Source: Suillus spraguei
Taxonomy: Eukaryota; Basidiomycota; Agaricomycetes; Boletales; Suillaceae
Assembly (NCBI GenBank): GCA_016800925.1
Contig: JABCPU010000454.1
Span: 1-52,139 of the forward strand
Direction of reading: 5' to 3'
Length of the DNA: 52,139 bases
Under the pieces are notes generated by a model, which ran no database searches, had not been told where the DNA came from, and was given only the letters and a program-made list of their open reading frames with translations. Positions 20,061 through 31,057 of the stretch are shown here, piece after piece. The position numbers were made by a program, and so were the translations under genes. The stretch's first letter is position 1. The number at the start of each line of letters is the position of its first letter.

Positions 20061-22606
20061 TCACCTCCCAGTCCCTTCTCCAGTTCCATCCACCATCTCC
20101 TCTCCAGCCCCATCCGCCAACTCTCCAACTGTTACAAACTGGGGTGGTGTCACCAGCAACAGTGAAAGACACAGACTGTCTGCTGGGAAGTTCTGCAATG
20201 TCCAGAAGAGGACAAGGTAAGAGTACAAGAAACAGGTTCCGAGTACGATCAAAGAGTTGGCCTCAGAGACAAGTCTTAGAGGTTCTATGAGAATAGAGAC
20301 TAAGGCTAAGGGGTGCTTAGACTTGGAGACAATTCAAGATGACTAAGGATTGGAGGTCCTTAGCGAAGAGGAATCCAGGTAAAACCCAGTAAGATTAAAG
20401 TAGGGAATCTACTACAAGTACACTGTGCTTATATAGGTATATATGTGTGCACAGGCCAGGTAACCATGAGAGTATAACTGCGTATCCTAATAAGGAAGGC
20501 ATGTATCATACAGGCGTGTTGAAACGCATGAGTCAGAGTTAAAGACACATGTTTAGCATATGCGTATGCTAAACCAGCTGAGTCTGAGAACGGAGTCATG
20601 GGGAGTCAGGATATCACATGATATGACATAGCAGTCGAGTCGCGCAGTCATGTGATGTCTGATGGAAGTGGAAGTGTCCAAGCGATAGGCTCCGTATCAT
20701 GTGATACACAAGAATAGAAGGGAAAATGAATAGGGGCATGTACGACTGTAACACCAACCTCCTCACCAGTGCCATCCCTTTCAGATCCAATGGGAATGGA
20801 AAGCCTAAATCCGGTCCGGATCTCCTCAAGGAGCAGGGCCTGGAATTCCCTCTGCTGTTGGAGGAAGGCCTCCAGGGTAGTGCTCATATGCTCCATCGCA
20901 ATCTGACTCCCTTCCGCTGCCGCAATGCCATTCTGGAGGAGCCCATTGGTCCGAGCCAGCTCCACAACAATACCAATAGCAGCAGCCACCCAAGCCTGAT
21001 CATCATACTCGACAACCTCCTCATCCATACCTTCTATGGTCATTGGATTGGAAAAGACATCTACTTCCAGCACATCCGGAGCAGGGCTCCTCTGATGGTC
21101 CTTTCCCTTGCCCTTCGGAGACAGAGTACCAACAGGATACTGTCTCTTCCGGCCCTTGGGCCCCTTGACAGATCCGGGCCTTCCAGGACAAGTGGCCTTG
21201 TCCTTCCGGCAGACGTCACAAGACTTGATCTAAGAATGTCAGATACCATCGGATCCGAAAACCTTCGGACGACTTACCAGTGGATTCTTCTCAGCATCAC
21301 CCCACTGACACATCCGGTCCTTGGAGACACAACGGGAGCAGTACCTGTCCTTTGCTCTGGACGCAGGAGCTGCCTTGGCCTGTACAGTCATTAGGATCCA
21401 GATCCGAGAGAGTCCACAACACTTACCTGAGCCTCAATCAAAGCCCTCCACCTCTTTTCCTCCATCTCTCTATGGATCTCCGCCAACTCTATCTGCTTCA
21501 GCTCCTCCTGCCTTTTCCGCTCCTCCACCTCCTTACATTTCCATTCTGCTGTAAAGATACAACCTAACCTGGGCTGTAGATAAACTACCTCCTAAGTTAG
21601 TATGTGAGTCTTGCGCTCCATCTAGTCTGCTTCACTTGTGAGAACAAGAGCGTTCGACCCTAAAGGGGGATGCCTATTAGTATGGTCAAGTTTGAGTCTA
21701 ACTTATGTGCGAAACAAGCATTGAGGTCAGCAGTAAGTTGCCGTGGTCAGCGATGATACCACCGGAACTAGTGTTGTGTGTAGTGGAACTTCCGTGGTCG
21801 AGATATAATCAGAAACAGTTGCATCGAGCGAGCGATGTCGAGTGATGGTATCAGCAGTAGCGGTAAGGTTGCAAGCGGTGCAAAGAAACAGTAAAGAAGT
21901 CCACAGTACTTTCAGCAGTAAAGTAGCGGTGCATGAGAAGTTCAGTCAAAGTAACAGTCAAAAGTCCAGCGGTAATGGAGAACGAGCGTGATAGATTCAC
22001 GAGCGATAAAGGAACTTTAAAGACTAAGTCCACTTCTGGGTAGATCCAGAGCTAGACAATAATTCTGACCTATAGTACATGCAATGGTGTAAAATCAGGT
22101 ACTTGTATTGTGCGGTGTACGCGGTGCTTATATCCTAAATTGTATGTACTTGGAATACTCTAGGCAAGATCAGTAGCGCTGGAGTGTAGTAACTGCCGTA
22201 AGTAAACATAGCACAAGGTGCTGCGGCACGAGGCAACATGTAATAAGGCTTGCCATGGAATCAGTGATAACGAACATAAAACAAACAACACACCAAATGG
22301 AGCTATGCGGATGCAGCAAGGACATGGAAGGACATCAGTACGTGGAATGAGGTGTGGTAGTCGGTATGGTGTGCGGTAAGCGTGGGATGCTGCTGGTAAA
22401 TGCTAAAGGGGTAAGACGGCCATGGACAAGTGGTAACTCCTATAGATGTGAGATGAGTGTCAAAAGATGGGGTTTTAAGCCCAGTGCCAATATGTTCGTT
22501 ACACCACCTTGGCTTCCACTGCAGCCTTAGCAGCAGCCAGTTGTTGTTCCAGATCCACCACAATATCAGCAGCAGACTCAGGGGCATCGTATTTCTTTCC
22601 AGACAT
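20061..22606 (-). CDS. Antisense spliced gene in A1: Zn(II)2Cys6-like, helical protein
   Basis: Reads opposite to pol from ATG at 22606, about 195 bp inside the 3' LTR, to TGA at 20061-20063, close to the pol stop. Exon 1 begins MSGKKYDAPESAADIV and continues in a charged helix (VEERKRQEELKQIELAEI). Intron 1 is 21380-21426 (47 bp, CTAATGAC branch-like site). Exon 2 (21278-21379, 34 codons) holds CSRCVSKDRMC. Intron 2 is 21230-21277 (48 bp). Exon 3 starts with CDVCRKDKATC, then a basic stretch (KGPKGRKRQ) and a long helical part (AFLQQQREFQALLLEEI). Both introns are phase 0. Two later LTRs (G in exon 1, C in exon 3) split this copy, but apart from the LTR G junction the exons are open. The six-Cys spacing resembles fungal Zn2Cys6 DNA-binding clusters, with a 13-residue linker. 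Function unknown; not recognised as any named protein. Confidence 0.72.
20125..20758 (-). mobile_element. Solo LTR, family C, CCAAC target duplication
   Basis: The LTR is 20130-20753 (624 bp) with ends TGTTACA...TGTAACA, flanked by CCAAC at 20125-20129 and 20754-20758. A2 has the unoccupied site near 31150 (CCCAATCTCCTCACCAG). A second copy lies at 36714-37334. A TATATAAG box read on the minus strand sets the orientation. Confidence 0.93.
21550..22503 (-). mobile_element. Solo LTR, family G, minus strand
   Basis: 954 bp from TGTAAAGATACAACC to CAATATGTTCGTTACA, the reverse complement of the split copy at 8979-16485. It interrupts exon 1 of the A1 antisense gene; A2 lacks it. No matching 5-bp duplication is seen (TCTGC left, CCACC right), so the flanks may have been altered by recombination or decay. 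Confidence 0.82.
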
Positions 22607-22779
22607 GATTTAGAACAAGTGTTGTTGACAGGGATATGAAGTGGGGGTAGAATCACTTCGGACGTCTGACATCCATATATCTGTTGGATTACAGACTCAG
22701 CACTATAACCATCAAGCCTCTCCATCGTCCCGCATTAATCTTGTCTGATCTGGATCGACGCTTCTTGTGCCTCAGGGGT

Positions 22780-22800
22780 TCGGCCCTAAAGGGGGGATAC
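22780..22800 (+). other. Polypurine tract of A1
   Basis: CCTAAAGGGGGGATAC directly precedes the LTR at 22801, as CCTAAAGGGGGATAC precedes the 3' LTR of A2 near 33535. This identifies the LTR at 22801 as a 3' LTR for A1. Confidence 0.8.
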
Positions 22801-23491
22801 TGTCATATACCATACTTCTGATCCCAGATCCAACCATATCTGATCCATTCTATTTCCGTCCGGTCCACAGATCCTGTCCGGATCATCCATCCGAAAACAC
22901 CCACTTCTCACACCTTAACTCCCTTGTGTATATCTGCGTCTATCTCCTTTCATCATTCCTCCTGTTTCCGGTATTCCGGCTGTGTATATTTCCATCCTGT
23001 GTCACTGATCCGTTACCTGTGTTCATTTCCGATTCATGCTTACTGATCCACTGTGCATTAACTAATAGACTTCTGTTACACTTCGTACATAGCCCTCGGT
23101 CCTGAACTTGTTGATTATCTGTATTAGATACTTACAGTATATAAACCACTTGTAGATCTCCGTAGAACCTTAGTTCGAATATCATCTTAGATTCTACTCA
23201 TTCTGCTTCCTCCAGACTTGAGTCACTCTCTGCTCTAAGTCATCTTCTGAGACTTGGGATTGATTCCTATAGTCTATATCTGTTAGCTTCTAGTTAGGAA
23301 CTCATTCCGAAGCTAGTCTTAATCCTCGTTCTATTCCTACATTCCAGATAACCTTTGGATGTATCATATCCAATATCTTCGGACGTATACCTTCTCCCTG
23401 AAATAAGGGGCATTACTCAGGAAAGGGGCACAGTGCACGAACTGAGGCCAAAGCCCTTCGGATCTCTCTCCCTTTGAGTACGGTCTTAACA
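22801..23491 (+). repeat. LTR family A shared by A1 and A2
   Basis: 691 bp from TGTCATATACC to GGTCTTAACA. It has a polypurine tract on its left and a primer-binding site on its right, so it serves both elements. A TATATAAA box at 23138-23145 lies 34 nt before AGTTCGAATAT (23172-23182), the predicted RNA start. It is shorter than the 768-bp solo LTRs, mainly by deletion in the 3' half. No target duplication flanks it, as expected for an internal LTR of a tandem. Confidence 0.9.
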
Positions 23492-23493
23492 GT

Positions 23494-23504
23494 ATATTCG
23501 AACT
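23494..23504 (+). promoter_or_regulatory. Self-priming primer-binding site, family A
   Basis: ATATTCGAACT begins two bases after the LTR end and is perfectly complementary to AGTTCGAATAT at 23172-23182 in the LTR. Length (11 nt), two-base spacing and distance to the TATA box match element K, supporting self-priming of the Tf1/sushi type. Confidence 0.78.
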
Positions 23505-23548
23505 CACACCTTTCTGAGTAACATTCTCTAAAAAAACAATCCTACGTC

Positions 23549-24838
23549 ATGCCTCCCATAAAATTCAGAACACTCTCCGAGGAGCCGGACTTGGTCCAAT
23601 CCAACGAGATCCGACACCCATCATCCAAACATTCACCAGCTTCTCTCAACGCCATGCGAGCATGAGCGACATAGGTCAAAGCATCTCTGCGCGTCAAGCC
23701 AGACCGAATCTGGTTACACCAACTCGGAATACGGACGACCCAGACACTAACTCACGCCTGACCATTCGCTTTGATGATGAGTTGTGCAGCAACCCACCAG
23801 ATGATGGAGGTGATGATCCGGACGATGAGGATCCGGATGATGAAGAAGACCATAACCATCTGAACCCTCAGGACCGGGTTTTAGCTCAACTATCCATAGC
23901 TATTAATCACCTCGCTCGCAGTAGCCATTGTACCACTGCTTTGGATGATAGTAAAGTCAGAATCCGCAAACCAGATACCTTCGATGGATCTGAGCCTCGC
24001 AAGCTCCAAGCATTCTTCGTCCAGTGTGAGCTCAACTTCCAGAGCAAACCTAATGTGTTACGTTCCGGATGTGCTAAAGTCAACTTCGCCCAATCTTACC
24101 TCAAGGGTATGGCTCTCGAGTGGTTTGAACCGGATCTCCTTTCAGACGGATATAGCAACTGTCTGGACTGGATGGATGACTACTCCAAGTTCATGCTTGA
24201 GCTCCAAACCAACTTCGGACCCCATGACCCCTCCGGAGATGCAGAAATGCAGCTGGAAACAGCTCCATATGCATGACGGACAATGCATCAACAAGTATGT
24301 TGTAGAATTCCAGCGACTTGCCTCCCAAGTATGTGAATGGGGAGACGGAGCCCTACAACGCCAATTCTACAATGGACTTCCAGCCCGAATCAAAGATGAG
24401 ATTAGTTGTATGGGTATATCTACTACCCTTTCGGAGTTTAAGACTCTCGCCCAGACCATCAACACCTGTTACTGGAATGGAGGGGCGAAGTTACCCGCGA
24501 GAGTAAAGTCACCTCTTCCAATCCACCTAGGCAGTCAGCATCCGACTGGACGAATTCTAACTCGTCCAGATCCGATACGCCCAAATTCAATAAACCCACA
24601 TCCTCCACAACCTCCTCTGCCCCAAAGGCTTCAGAACTTCCTAGTGTGTTGGTGTGGACGGAAAGCTAACCACCCAGGAGCGTCAGAGGCGTATCGACAA
24701 AAGGCTCTGTATGTTCTGTGGCGGACCTGGTCACACTGCCCGAGACTGCACCAAATCCACTTTGCACGCTGCCAAAGGCTGTGCTATCGTGCTCACTCCG
24801 GAAACTGATCTGGAAGCCTCGGATGAGGCAAAAAATTA
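23549..24838 (+). pseudogene. gag: A2 gag with CCHC knuckle
   Basis: Capsid protein of the element. The first ATG at 23549 opens MPPIKFRTLSEEPDLV and is lost after about 38 codons. The frame starting at 23662 continues with an acidic segment (DDPDDEDPDDEEDHN) and a gag core (FDGSEPRKLQAFFVQCEL, YLKGMALEWFEPDL). Another shift near 24260 leads to VVEFQRLASQVCEWGD and LPARIKDEI, and another to the zinc knuckle CMFCGGPGHTARDC with stop near 24838. Each shift is a single base. The core resembles the retrotransposon gag family common in fungal chromoviruses. Confidence 0.85.
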
Positions 24839-24940
24839 GTCCGCGACCCTCCTGACTCCATGCAGGATGAGGGTCGCGCTGGCCCAATCCGTACAACGGA
24901 GCTACGACTCAATGCTGTAACTCTTCCTGATCCAAACTCT

Positions 24941-25718
24941 CTATGTGTCATATACCATACTTCTAATCTCAGATCCGACCATATCTGATCAGATCCGATC
25001 AATTCCATATCTGTCCGGTCCACAGATCCTGTCCGGACCACCCATCCGAATGTGCTCACTTCTCGCACCTTAACTCCCTTGTGTATATCCGCGTCTATCT
25101 CCTTTCATCATTCCTCCTGTTTCCGGTATTCTGGCTATGTATATTTCCCTCCTACGTCACTGATCCATTACCTGTGTTCATTTCCGATTTGTGCTTACTG
25201 ATCCGCTGTGCATTAACTAATAGACTTCCGTTACACTTCATACATAGCCCTTGGTCCCGGACCTGTTGATTATCCGTCTTAGATTCTTACAGTATATAAA
25301 CCACTTGTAAATCTCCGTAGAACCTTAGTTAGAATATCATCTTAGATTCTGCTCATTCTGCTTCCTCCGGACTTAAGCCACTTTCCACTTCAAGTCATCT
25401 TCCGAGACTGGGATTGATTCCTATAGTCTATATCTCCGACTCTATCTTCGGATAGTCTATCTCTGCCAGTTTCTAGTTAGGAATTCGTTCCGAAGCTAGT
25501 CTTAATCCACGTTCTATCCCTACGTTCTGGATAACCTTCGGACATATCATATCCGATACCTTCGGACGTCCGGACCTGTCATGCAACTCCTTCCGGATCT
25601 TCGGACGTATAACTTCTCCCTGAAATAAGGGGCATTACTTGAGAAAGGGGCACAGTGCATGAACTGAGGCCAAAGCCCTTCAGGTCTCTCTACCTTTGAG
25701 TACGGTCTTAACACTATG
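24941..25718 (+). mobile_element. Solo LTR, family A, CTATG target duplication, inside A2
   Basis: The LTR is 24946-25713 (768 bp), flanked by CTATG at 24941-24945 and 25714-25718. It lies between the gag and protease parts of A2 and appears identical to the solo LTR at 3682-4449. So a family-A element inserted into an older family-A element and then collapsed to a solo LTR. Confidence 0.94.
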
Positions 25719-26284
25719 TCCATACATCTCGCTTCCGTCTTTCTCCAATATATCTGACTTTCCGGCCCTCATAGACTGTGGCTCCTCCCACTGCTTCATA
25801 GACACTGATTTCGTCCGAAAACATAAAATCCCTACCTACCAGATTCCTCCACTTCCGCTCTGTTTATTTGATGGTACATGCAATAACAATATTGTCGAAG
25901 CCATAAACTTATCCGTCTGATTCTCCTCCGGTGTAATCACCTCCAACACATTCTACATTACCCCTTTGGATTCCTCTTGCTATATCGTTCTCGGATATAG
26001 CTGGCTCACCCGACACAATCCGTTGATTGACTGGGTATTGGGCAGCATCGAGTTCCGAACTACTGTACAGGGAATGCCATTGACCCCATCCGCATCATCA
26101 CTGCCTCCAGACCCACCATCTGTGGCAGGAAAATCCAATCCAACACCTCCGTTACCTCCAGATATTCTATCCAAGGAGGAATCCTCCCCTCCAAAATCTC
26201 TGTTGCCTCAAAGCATTCCATCCGTGGCAGAGACTCCTCCTCTGACCAAATCTGAACCCTCCACTGACACTTCGGTCCCTAACA
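25719..26284 (+). pseudogene. A2 protease domain
   Basis: An aspartic protease of the retropepsin type that would process Gag-Pol. Visible are the catalytic triad region ALIDCGSSHCFIDTDF (DCG instead of DSG/DTG) and the conserved distal segment IVLGYSWLTRHNPLIDW. A stop at 25918-25920 (NLSV followed by TGA) and a shift near 25730 break the frame. The proline- and serine-rich linker that follows is cut by the Tc1-like element at 26287. Confidence 0.8.
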
Positions 26285-27906
26285 TACAGTGGCTCAAAAA
26301 ACTGTCCGCATGTTTTGGCATTTTTCACTATCTATAATATTGTGTGAGAACAAACAAATGCCTCAAAAACATGCTTATACCACATGGTAGTATGGCTTCA
26401 GGGCTTCATTTGAGCCCTACACCGTGGGAATCGGTGGAGATATGGTGGAGATACAAGGCTCACAAAATGGTGACTCATGCGGACAGTTTTTTGACTCAAG
26501 TATTTTACAGTAATAACCAGGTATTCTAGTATTTTGTATGACCTCCCTTGGCTTTAATTACTGCCTCTATCCTTCTAGGCATACTCTCAATTAATTTCTG
26601 GCAATCCTCAGCTGTGATCTTCCCCCATTCCACTGCTACTCTCTCCCAAAGCTCCCATACTCCTTTAGGGGGTTTTCATAGGCTTGAAGCTTTTTCTTGA
26701 GTGTTCCCCAGAGATGTTCAATGACATTGACATCAGGAGACTGTGCTGGCCAGTCAAGAACATTGATGTTATGTTCTTCAAACCATTCCCTAGCTCTTCT
26801 GGATGTGTGCTTGGGATCATTATCCTGTTGGAAAATGATATCTTCTTCATCAATCCCTGATTCTGCCAAGCTAGGCAGCAAGTAATCATTTAAAATGTCC
26901 ACATACTGCTCAGCATTCATCTTCCCCTCAACCTCAGCAAGCATTCCCACACCCATTCCATCCCATACAGCCCCATACCATTAAAGAACCTCCTCCAAAC
27001 TTGACAGTCCCATTAACCTCTCTGTCTGTTAGGCCATCTCCCTTCTTTTTCCATACATACACCTTCCCATCTGACCCAATCCTATTGATTTTTGGTCTCA
27101 TCTGACCATATAACACACTTCCAGTCCTCTACAGTCCAGTGTTGATGAGCTAAGGCAAAGGCTAGTCTTCTCTGCCTATGTTTGATGGAGAGAAGAGGCT
27201 TTTTCTTCTTTGTTACTGCCTTGAGATGAGCTGCCTTGAGAACATTCCTCACAGTTTGTGAAGAGACAGGGGTAGTGATGGTGGAATTGATATAATGGGT
27301 GGCTTGGACAGCATTATCAGCCTTTCCTGTAGTGATATGTTGGATAATAGCCCTTTTGTCAGTAGAGGTAAGCTTGGATGGACGTCCTCCACAAGAGTTT
27401 TCCTTGTCTGGGTGGCTTTCTTTGATGAACTTGGCCACAGTGGACTTGCATACTCCAGTTCTAGAGGAAATTTGGTGAGCAGAGAGGCCAGCATAAGACA
27501 GAGAGAGGATATTATCTCTTTGAGCAGAGGAGATGGCTTTCATGGTGATTATGACTATGATACATGAGATATTCTGGTTTATATAGTCAGATATAGTCAT
27601 AAAATAACATAATGACACCACTTTATAATTTATATAATAGTGGCATGATTTTTATGGTGTCATAAATAATGATTTATATAGTTTTAATATACACTCAAAA
27701 AACTGTCCACATGAGTCATCATTTTATAAGCCCTTATATCTCCACCATATCTCCGCTGATTCCCACGGTGTAGGGCTCAAATAAAAGCCCTGAAGCCATA
27801 CTACAATGTGGTATAAGTATGTCCTTGAGGAATTTGTTCATTCTCACACAATATCATAGATAGTGAAAAATGTCAAAACATGCGGACAGTTTTTTGAGCC
27901 ACTGTA
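26285..27906 (-). mobile_element. Tc1/mariner-type DNA transposon
   Basis: A 1618-bp element (26287-27904) inserted at a TA dinucleotide, present on both sides (26285-26286, 27905-27906). Terminal inverted repeats are long, about 210-220 bp, beginning CAGTGGCTCAAAAAACTGTC. Within each repeat the box TCAAAAAACTGTCCGCATG (26294-26312 on the left) recurs inverted at the inner edge (26476-26494), so each end is itself a long palindrome. It sits in the A2 linker between protease and RT; joining the flanks gives a continuous A2 frame. Confidence 0.94.
26526..27543 (-). pseudogene. Tc1-like transposase, DD34E, three frameshifts
   Basis: Start ATG at 27543 (MKAISSAQRDN), stop TAG at 26526-26528, about 340 codons. 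The N-terminal half has two helix-turn-helix segments (ISSRTGVCKSTVAKFI; SSQTVRNVLKAAHL) that would bind the terminal repeats. The DDE core shows D in WSDETK, D in IFQQDNDPKH and E in NVIEHLW, with 34 residues between the second and third. Three single-base shifts break it: an extra A near 27090, an extra G near 26950 and a missing C near 26675. Otherwise the protein text is continuous to the normal end GGHTKY. The element looks recently active but this copy is inactive as read. Confidence 0.92.
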
Positions 27907-29450
27907 TCTCTGATAAATGCAGTGGCCTTTTGCCGTGCCTGCAAGTTAGAAGGATCCACTCAGTTCAGCATCTATCTCTGTCCCTCTGGGGTTAATCTCC
28001 AATCTGCATCCGTATCATCTGAACCTCTAGATCTCTCCAGAATCCCTTCCAAATACCATGAGTTCACAGATGTCTTTGACAAAGGCAAAGCCAGACAGTT
28101 ACCTCCTCACCGACCCTATGACCTCAAAATTGATATAGAGGAAGGAGCTAGTCCACCTCTCGGAACCATATATTCTCTCCCTCCGGTTGAGCTCGAAGCT
28201 CTCCAAAAGTTCCTCAATGAAAAACATCTTGTCCGGACTCCTCTGATCCTCGTCCTCTCCTCATGGCACCCCTGTCCTGTTTGTAAAAAAGAAGGATAAT
28301 TCCCTTCGCCTCTGTGTAGATTTCCGAGGCCTCAATTAGATTACCAAGAAAGACCGATATCCGTTACCCCTCATTGCCGACCTCCTAGACTCTCCGAGCC
28401 GCGCTAAAGTTTACACCAAAATTGACCTCATTCCGCTTACCATCTCGTCTGGATAGCAGAAGGGATGAGTGGAAGACTTCCTTCCAAACCGCTATGGTTC
28501 CTATGAATGGCTGGTAATGCCGGAAGGCCTTACAAATGCTCCAGCGGCTTTTCAACGCTTTGTTAACAGCATGTTTGCCAATATGCTGGATATATGCATT
28601 ATCGTATATCTGGATGACATCCTTATATATTCCAAAGACCTCGTGAGTCATAGGAAACACGTCCGAGAAGTACTACGCCGCCTCCATAAACATCGACTCT
28701 ATGCCAAACCCAAGAAATGTGAATTCCACTCATCCTCCGTCGAGTATCTTGGTTACCTGCTCTCTCCGGACAGCTTGACAATGTCGTCAGAGAAGATCCA
28801 GTCTATTGTTGACTGGCCAGAACCTCGGAAGATCAAGACATTCAATCCTTCCTCGGATTCGCTAATTTCTATCGTCGTTTTATCTTCAACTACTCGGATA
28901 TCATAGTTCCCCTCACTCGGCTCATGCCAAGGGAGTTCCTTGGAACTTTTCTGAAAGACTGTCAGAAATCCTTTGGAGCACTCAAAAAAGCCTTCACTTC
29001 CGCTCCGGTACTTACCCACTGGATTCTGGATGTTCCTATAGTTGTGGAAACCGATGCCTCTGATTATGCCATAGCTGGAATACTGTCCATTGTATGTCCG
29101 GACTCAGAGCTTCGTCTGGTTGCCTATTATTCCCATACTCTGTCTGCTCTGGAACTCAATTATGACACCCATGACAAGGAACTCCTAGCCATCCACGAAG
29201 CTTTTTGGACCTGGCACATTACCTAGAAGGCTCGTCCGAGCCTATAGATGTCGTTACAGATCACAAAAACCTCGAGTACTTCTCCACTACCAAACTTCTC
29301 TCTCGCCGTCAGGCTCGCTGGTCCAAATTCCTCCATCAGTTCAATCTCATCATCCGTTTCCGTCCCAGAAAACTTGGAGCCAAACCAGATTCCCTTACTA
29401 GACGTTGGGACGTCTACCCCAAAGAGGGGATAAGACTACGCTCAAGTCAA
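27907..29450 (+). pseudogene. pol: A2 reverse transcriptase and RNase H
   Basis: Copies the element RNA into DNA. From left: RT entry (IPSKYHEFTDVFDK, LPPHRPYDLKIDIEEG), fingers ([10 protein letters not shown] in a shifted frame near 28310), palm with YLDD in [13 protein letters not shown] (about 28605), RT tail ([16 protein letters not shown]), RNase H ([46 protein letters not shown]). About six breaks occur: single-base shifts near 28245, 28290, 28465, 28500, 28840 and 29215, and in-frame stops such as TAG near 28338. It cannot make an enzyme as read. Confidence 0.88.
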
Positions 29451-31010
29451 TCCTCATAATTTCTGCCCAGTATTCACCTCCGAACAGTTAGCTTCGTCCC
29501 TACAAGCCACAACCCTAGCACCTCCGGTTCTTAGAGCAGCTGTTCTCATGGATATGGAAAACCTTCGGAAAGATATCTTGACTGAACTCCCCAATGATCC
29601 TATTGCACGACGCATCTACCGGTACCTTCGGATCCGAGATGGACAGTGGACGATTGTGGATTCCTTCGCTATGATAACTGTATCTATGTTCTGGAAGCCA
29701 ATGACTTACGACTACACGTCCTCCGTAACTGCCATGATCACCCCCTATCGGACATTTCAGACAGAATTGTACCCTTGAGCTCATCCGACACGACTACACC
29801 TGGCCTGGAATACGAACCTATGTCAAAGAATATGTCAGATCCTGCACATCCTGCGCCCGAGCCAAAGTTCCGAGACATAAACCCTATGGATTACTCAAGC
29901 AACTCCCCATCCAGAGAAACCTTGGAATTCCATCTCCATGGATTTCATTGAGCAACTTCCGGACTCATCCGGCTTTACAGCCATCCTCATCATCATAGAT
30001 CGCCTATCCAAGCAAGCCATATTCATCCCGACCCACGACACCATTACTTCTCCTGATCTCGCCACCTATTTCTCCTCCATGTCTTCTCCAAGCATGGTGT
30101 TCCATCCCATGTAACCTTGGATGGAGGAACAGAGTCGTATCCCACTTCTTCCGCTCCTTAGGAAAGGCATTAGACATGGTTCTACACTTCACATCCGGAT
30201 ATCATCTGGAAGGGGATGGACAAACAGAATGTGCCAACCAAATGCTGGAACAGTACCTCCGGATCTACTGCAACTATCAGCAGGACAACTGGTCCGAACT
30301 ACTGCCCCTCGCAGAGTTCGCATACAATAATGCTCCGAGTGCCACTACTGGAGTTTCACCTTTCTTCGCCAATAAGGGTTATCATCCAAACATTTCCATC
30401 CATCCGGAACGTGACCTATCCTCCATCCATGCCCAGAAATATGCCCTAGACCTTAACAAACTTCACCAGTTTCTTCGAGTAGAGATGTCCAAAGCCAGAA
30501 ACGCTACCAAGGACCTGCGGATGCTAAAAGAACCCGCTCCGGATTCCAAATTGGAGAACAAGTCTTTGTCAAAGCCAAGTACTTCCGTTCCACTCATCCA
30601 TCGAAGAAACTTTCGGAAAAGAATTTGGGCCCTTTGAAATCATATCCCTCTGGCATCATTCCTTCGCCATCCGACTTCCGATTCCATGTCTCCATTCACC
30701 CTGTATTCCATGTTTCGCAGTTAGAGCCAGCAGTCCTGAACACCATCCCCAATCGCATTCAACCTCCTCCACCTCCAGTCGAAGTTGATGGAGAACCAGA
30801 GTATGAGATATCTGAAATCCTCGACTCTAAACTGGACCATCATAACATCATTGCCAACTCCTATACCTCGTCCATTGGTCCGGATACGAAGGAATGGACG
30901 AAGAAACTTCCTGGTTACTGGCCACAGAACTCAGAAATGCATCAGATCTTGTAGTGGATTTCCACTCAGCATATCCGGACAAACCTGGTCCCATTGCTTG
31001 AAAAGTACAT
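29451..31010 (+). pseudogene. pol: A2 integrase and chromodomain
   Basis: Homologous to A1 18461-19984 but with many single-base shifts. Recognisable segments: the H2C2 region near 29725-29870, catalytic D in the IIIDRLSKQ text near 29995, the second Asp region near 30115 (DGGTE in a shifted frame), the catalytic Glu in DGQTECANQMLEQ (about 30220), YNNAPSATTGVSPFF, and the chromodomain start EYEISEILDSKLD near 30800. A2 keeps the Glu that A1 has lost. Pol ends near 31010, about 50 bp from the end of the convergent antisense gene. Confidence 0.85.
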
Positions 31011-31057
31011 AACAAAATATAATACATTGAGGGCAGTAACGGAAATCCGGATCCAGA

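Larger units (their letters stand above)
17873..22800 (+). mobile_element. Chromovirus A1, 5'-truncated first member of a tandem pair
   Basis: The internal region from the end of RT to the polypurine tract, closely similar to the matching part of A2 (28770 to 33535). Everything upstream of the RT thumb, including the 5' LTR and gag, is gone, and the left edge is fused to repeat D. A deletion of about 165 bp near 18010 removes the RT/RNase H junction. Solo LTR C (20130-20753) and LTR G (21550-22503) are inserted in its 3' region. Its 3' LTR at 22801-23491 is also the 5' LTR of A2. Confidence 0.88.

Noticed and set aside
20614..21394. Plus-strand frame at 20726-21394 (222 codons) as a gene of A1
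   Set aside because: It is the complement of the spliced antisense gene and runs through its introns. The minus-strand reading has splice sites, a cysteine pattern and conservation in A2.
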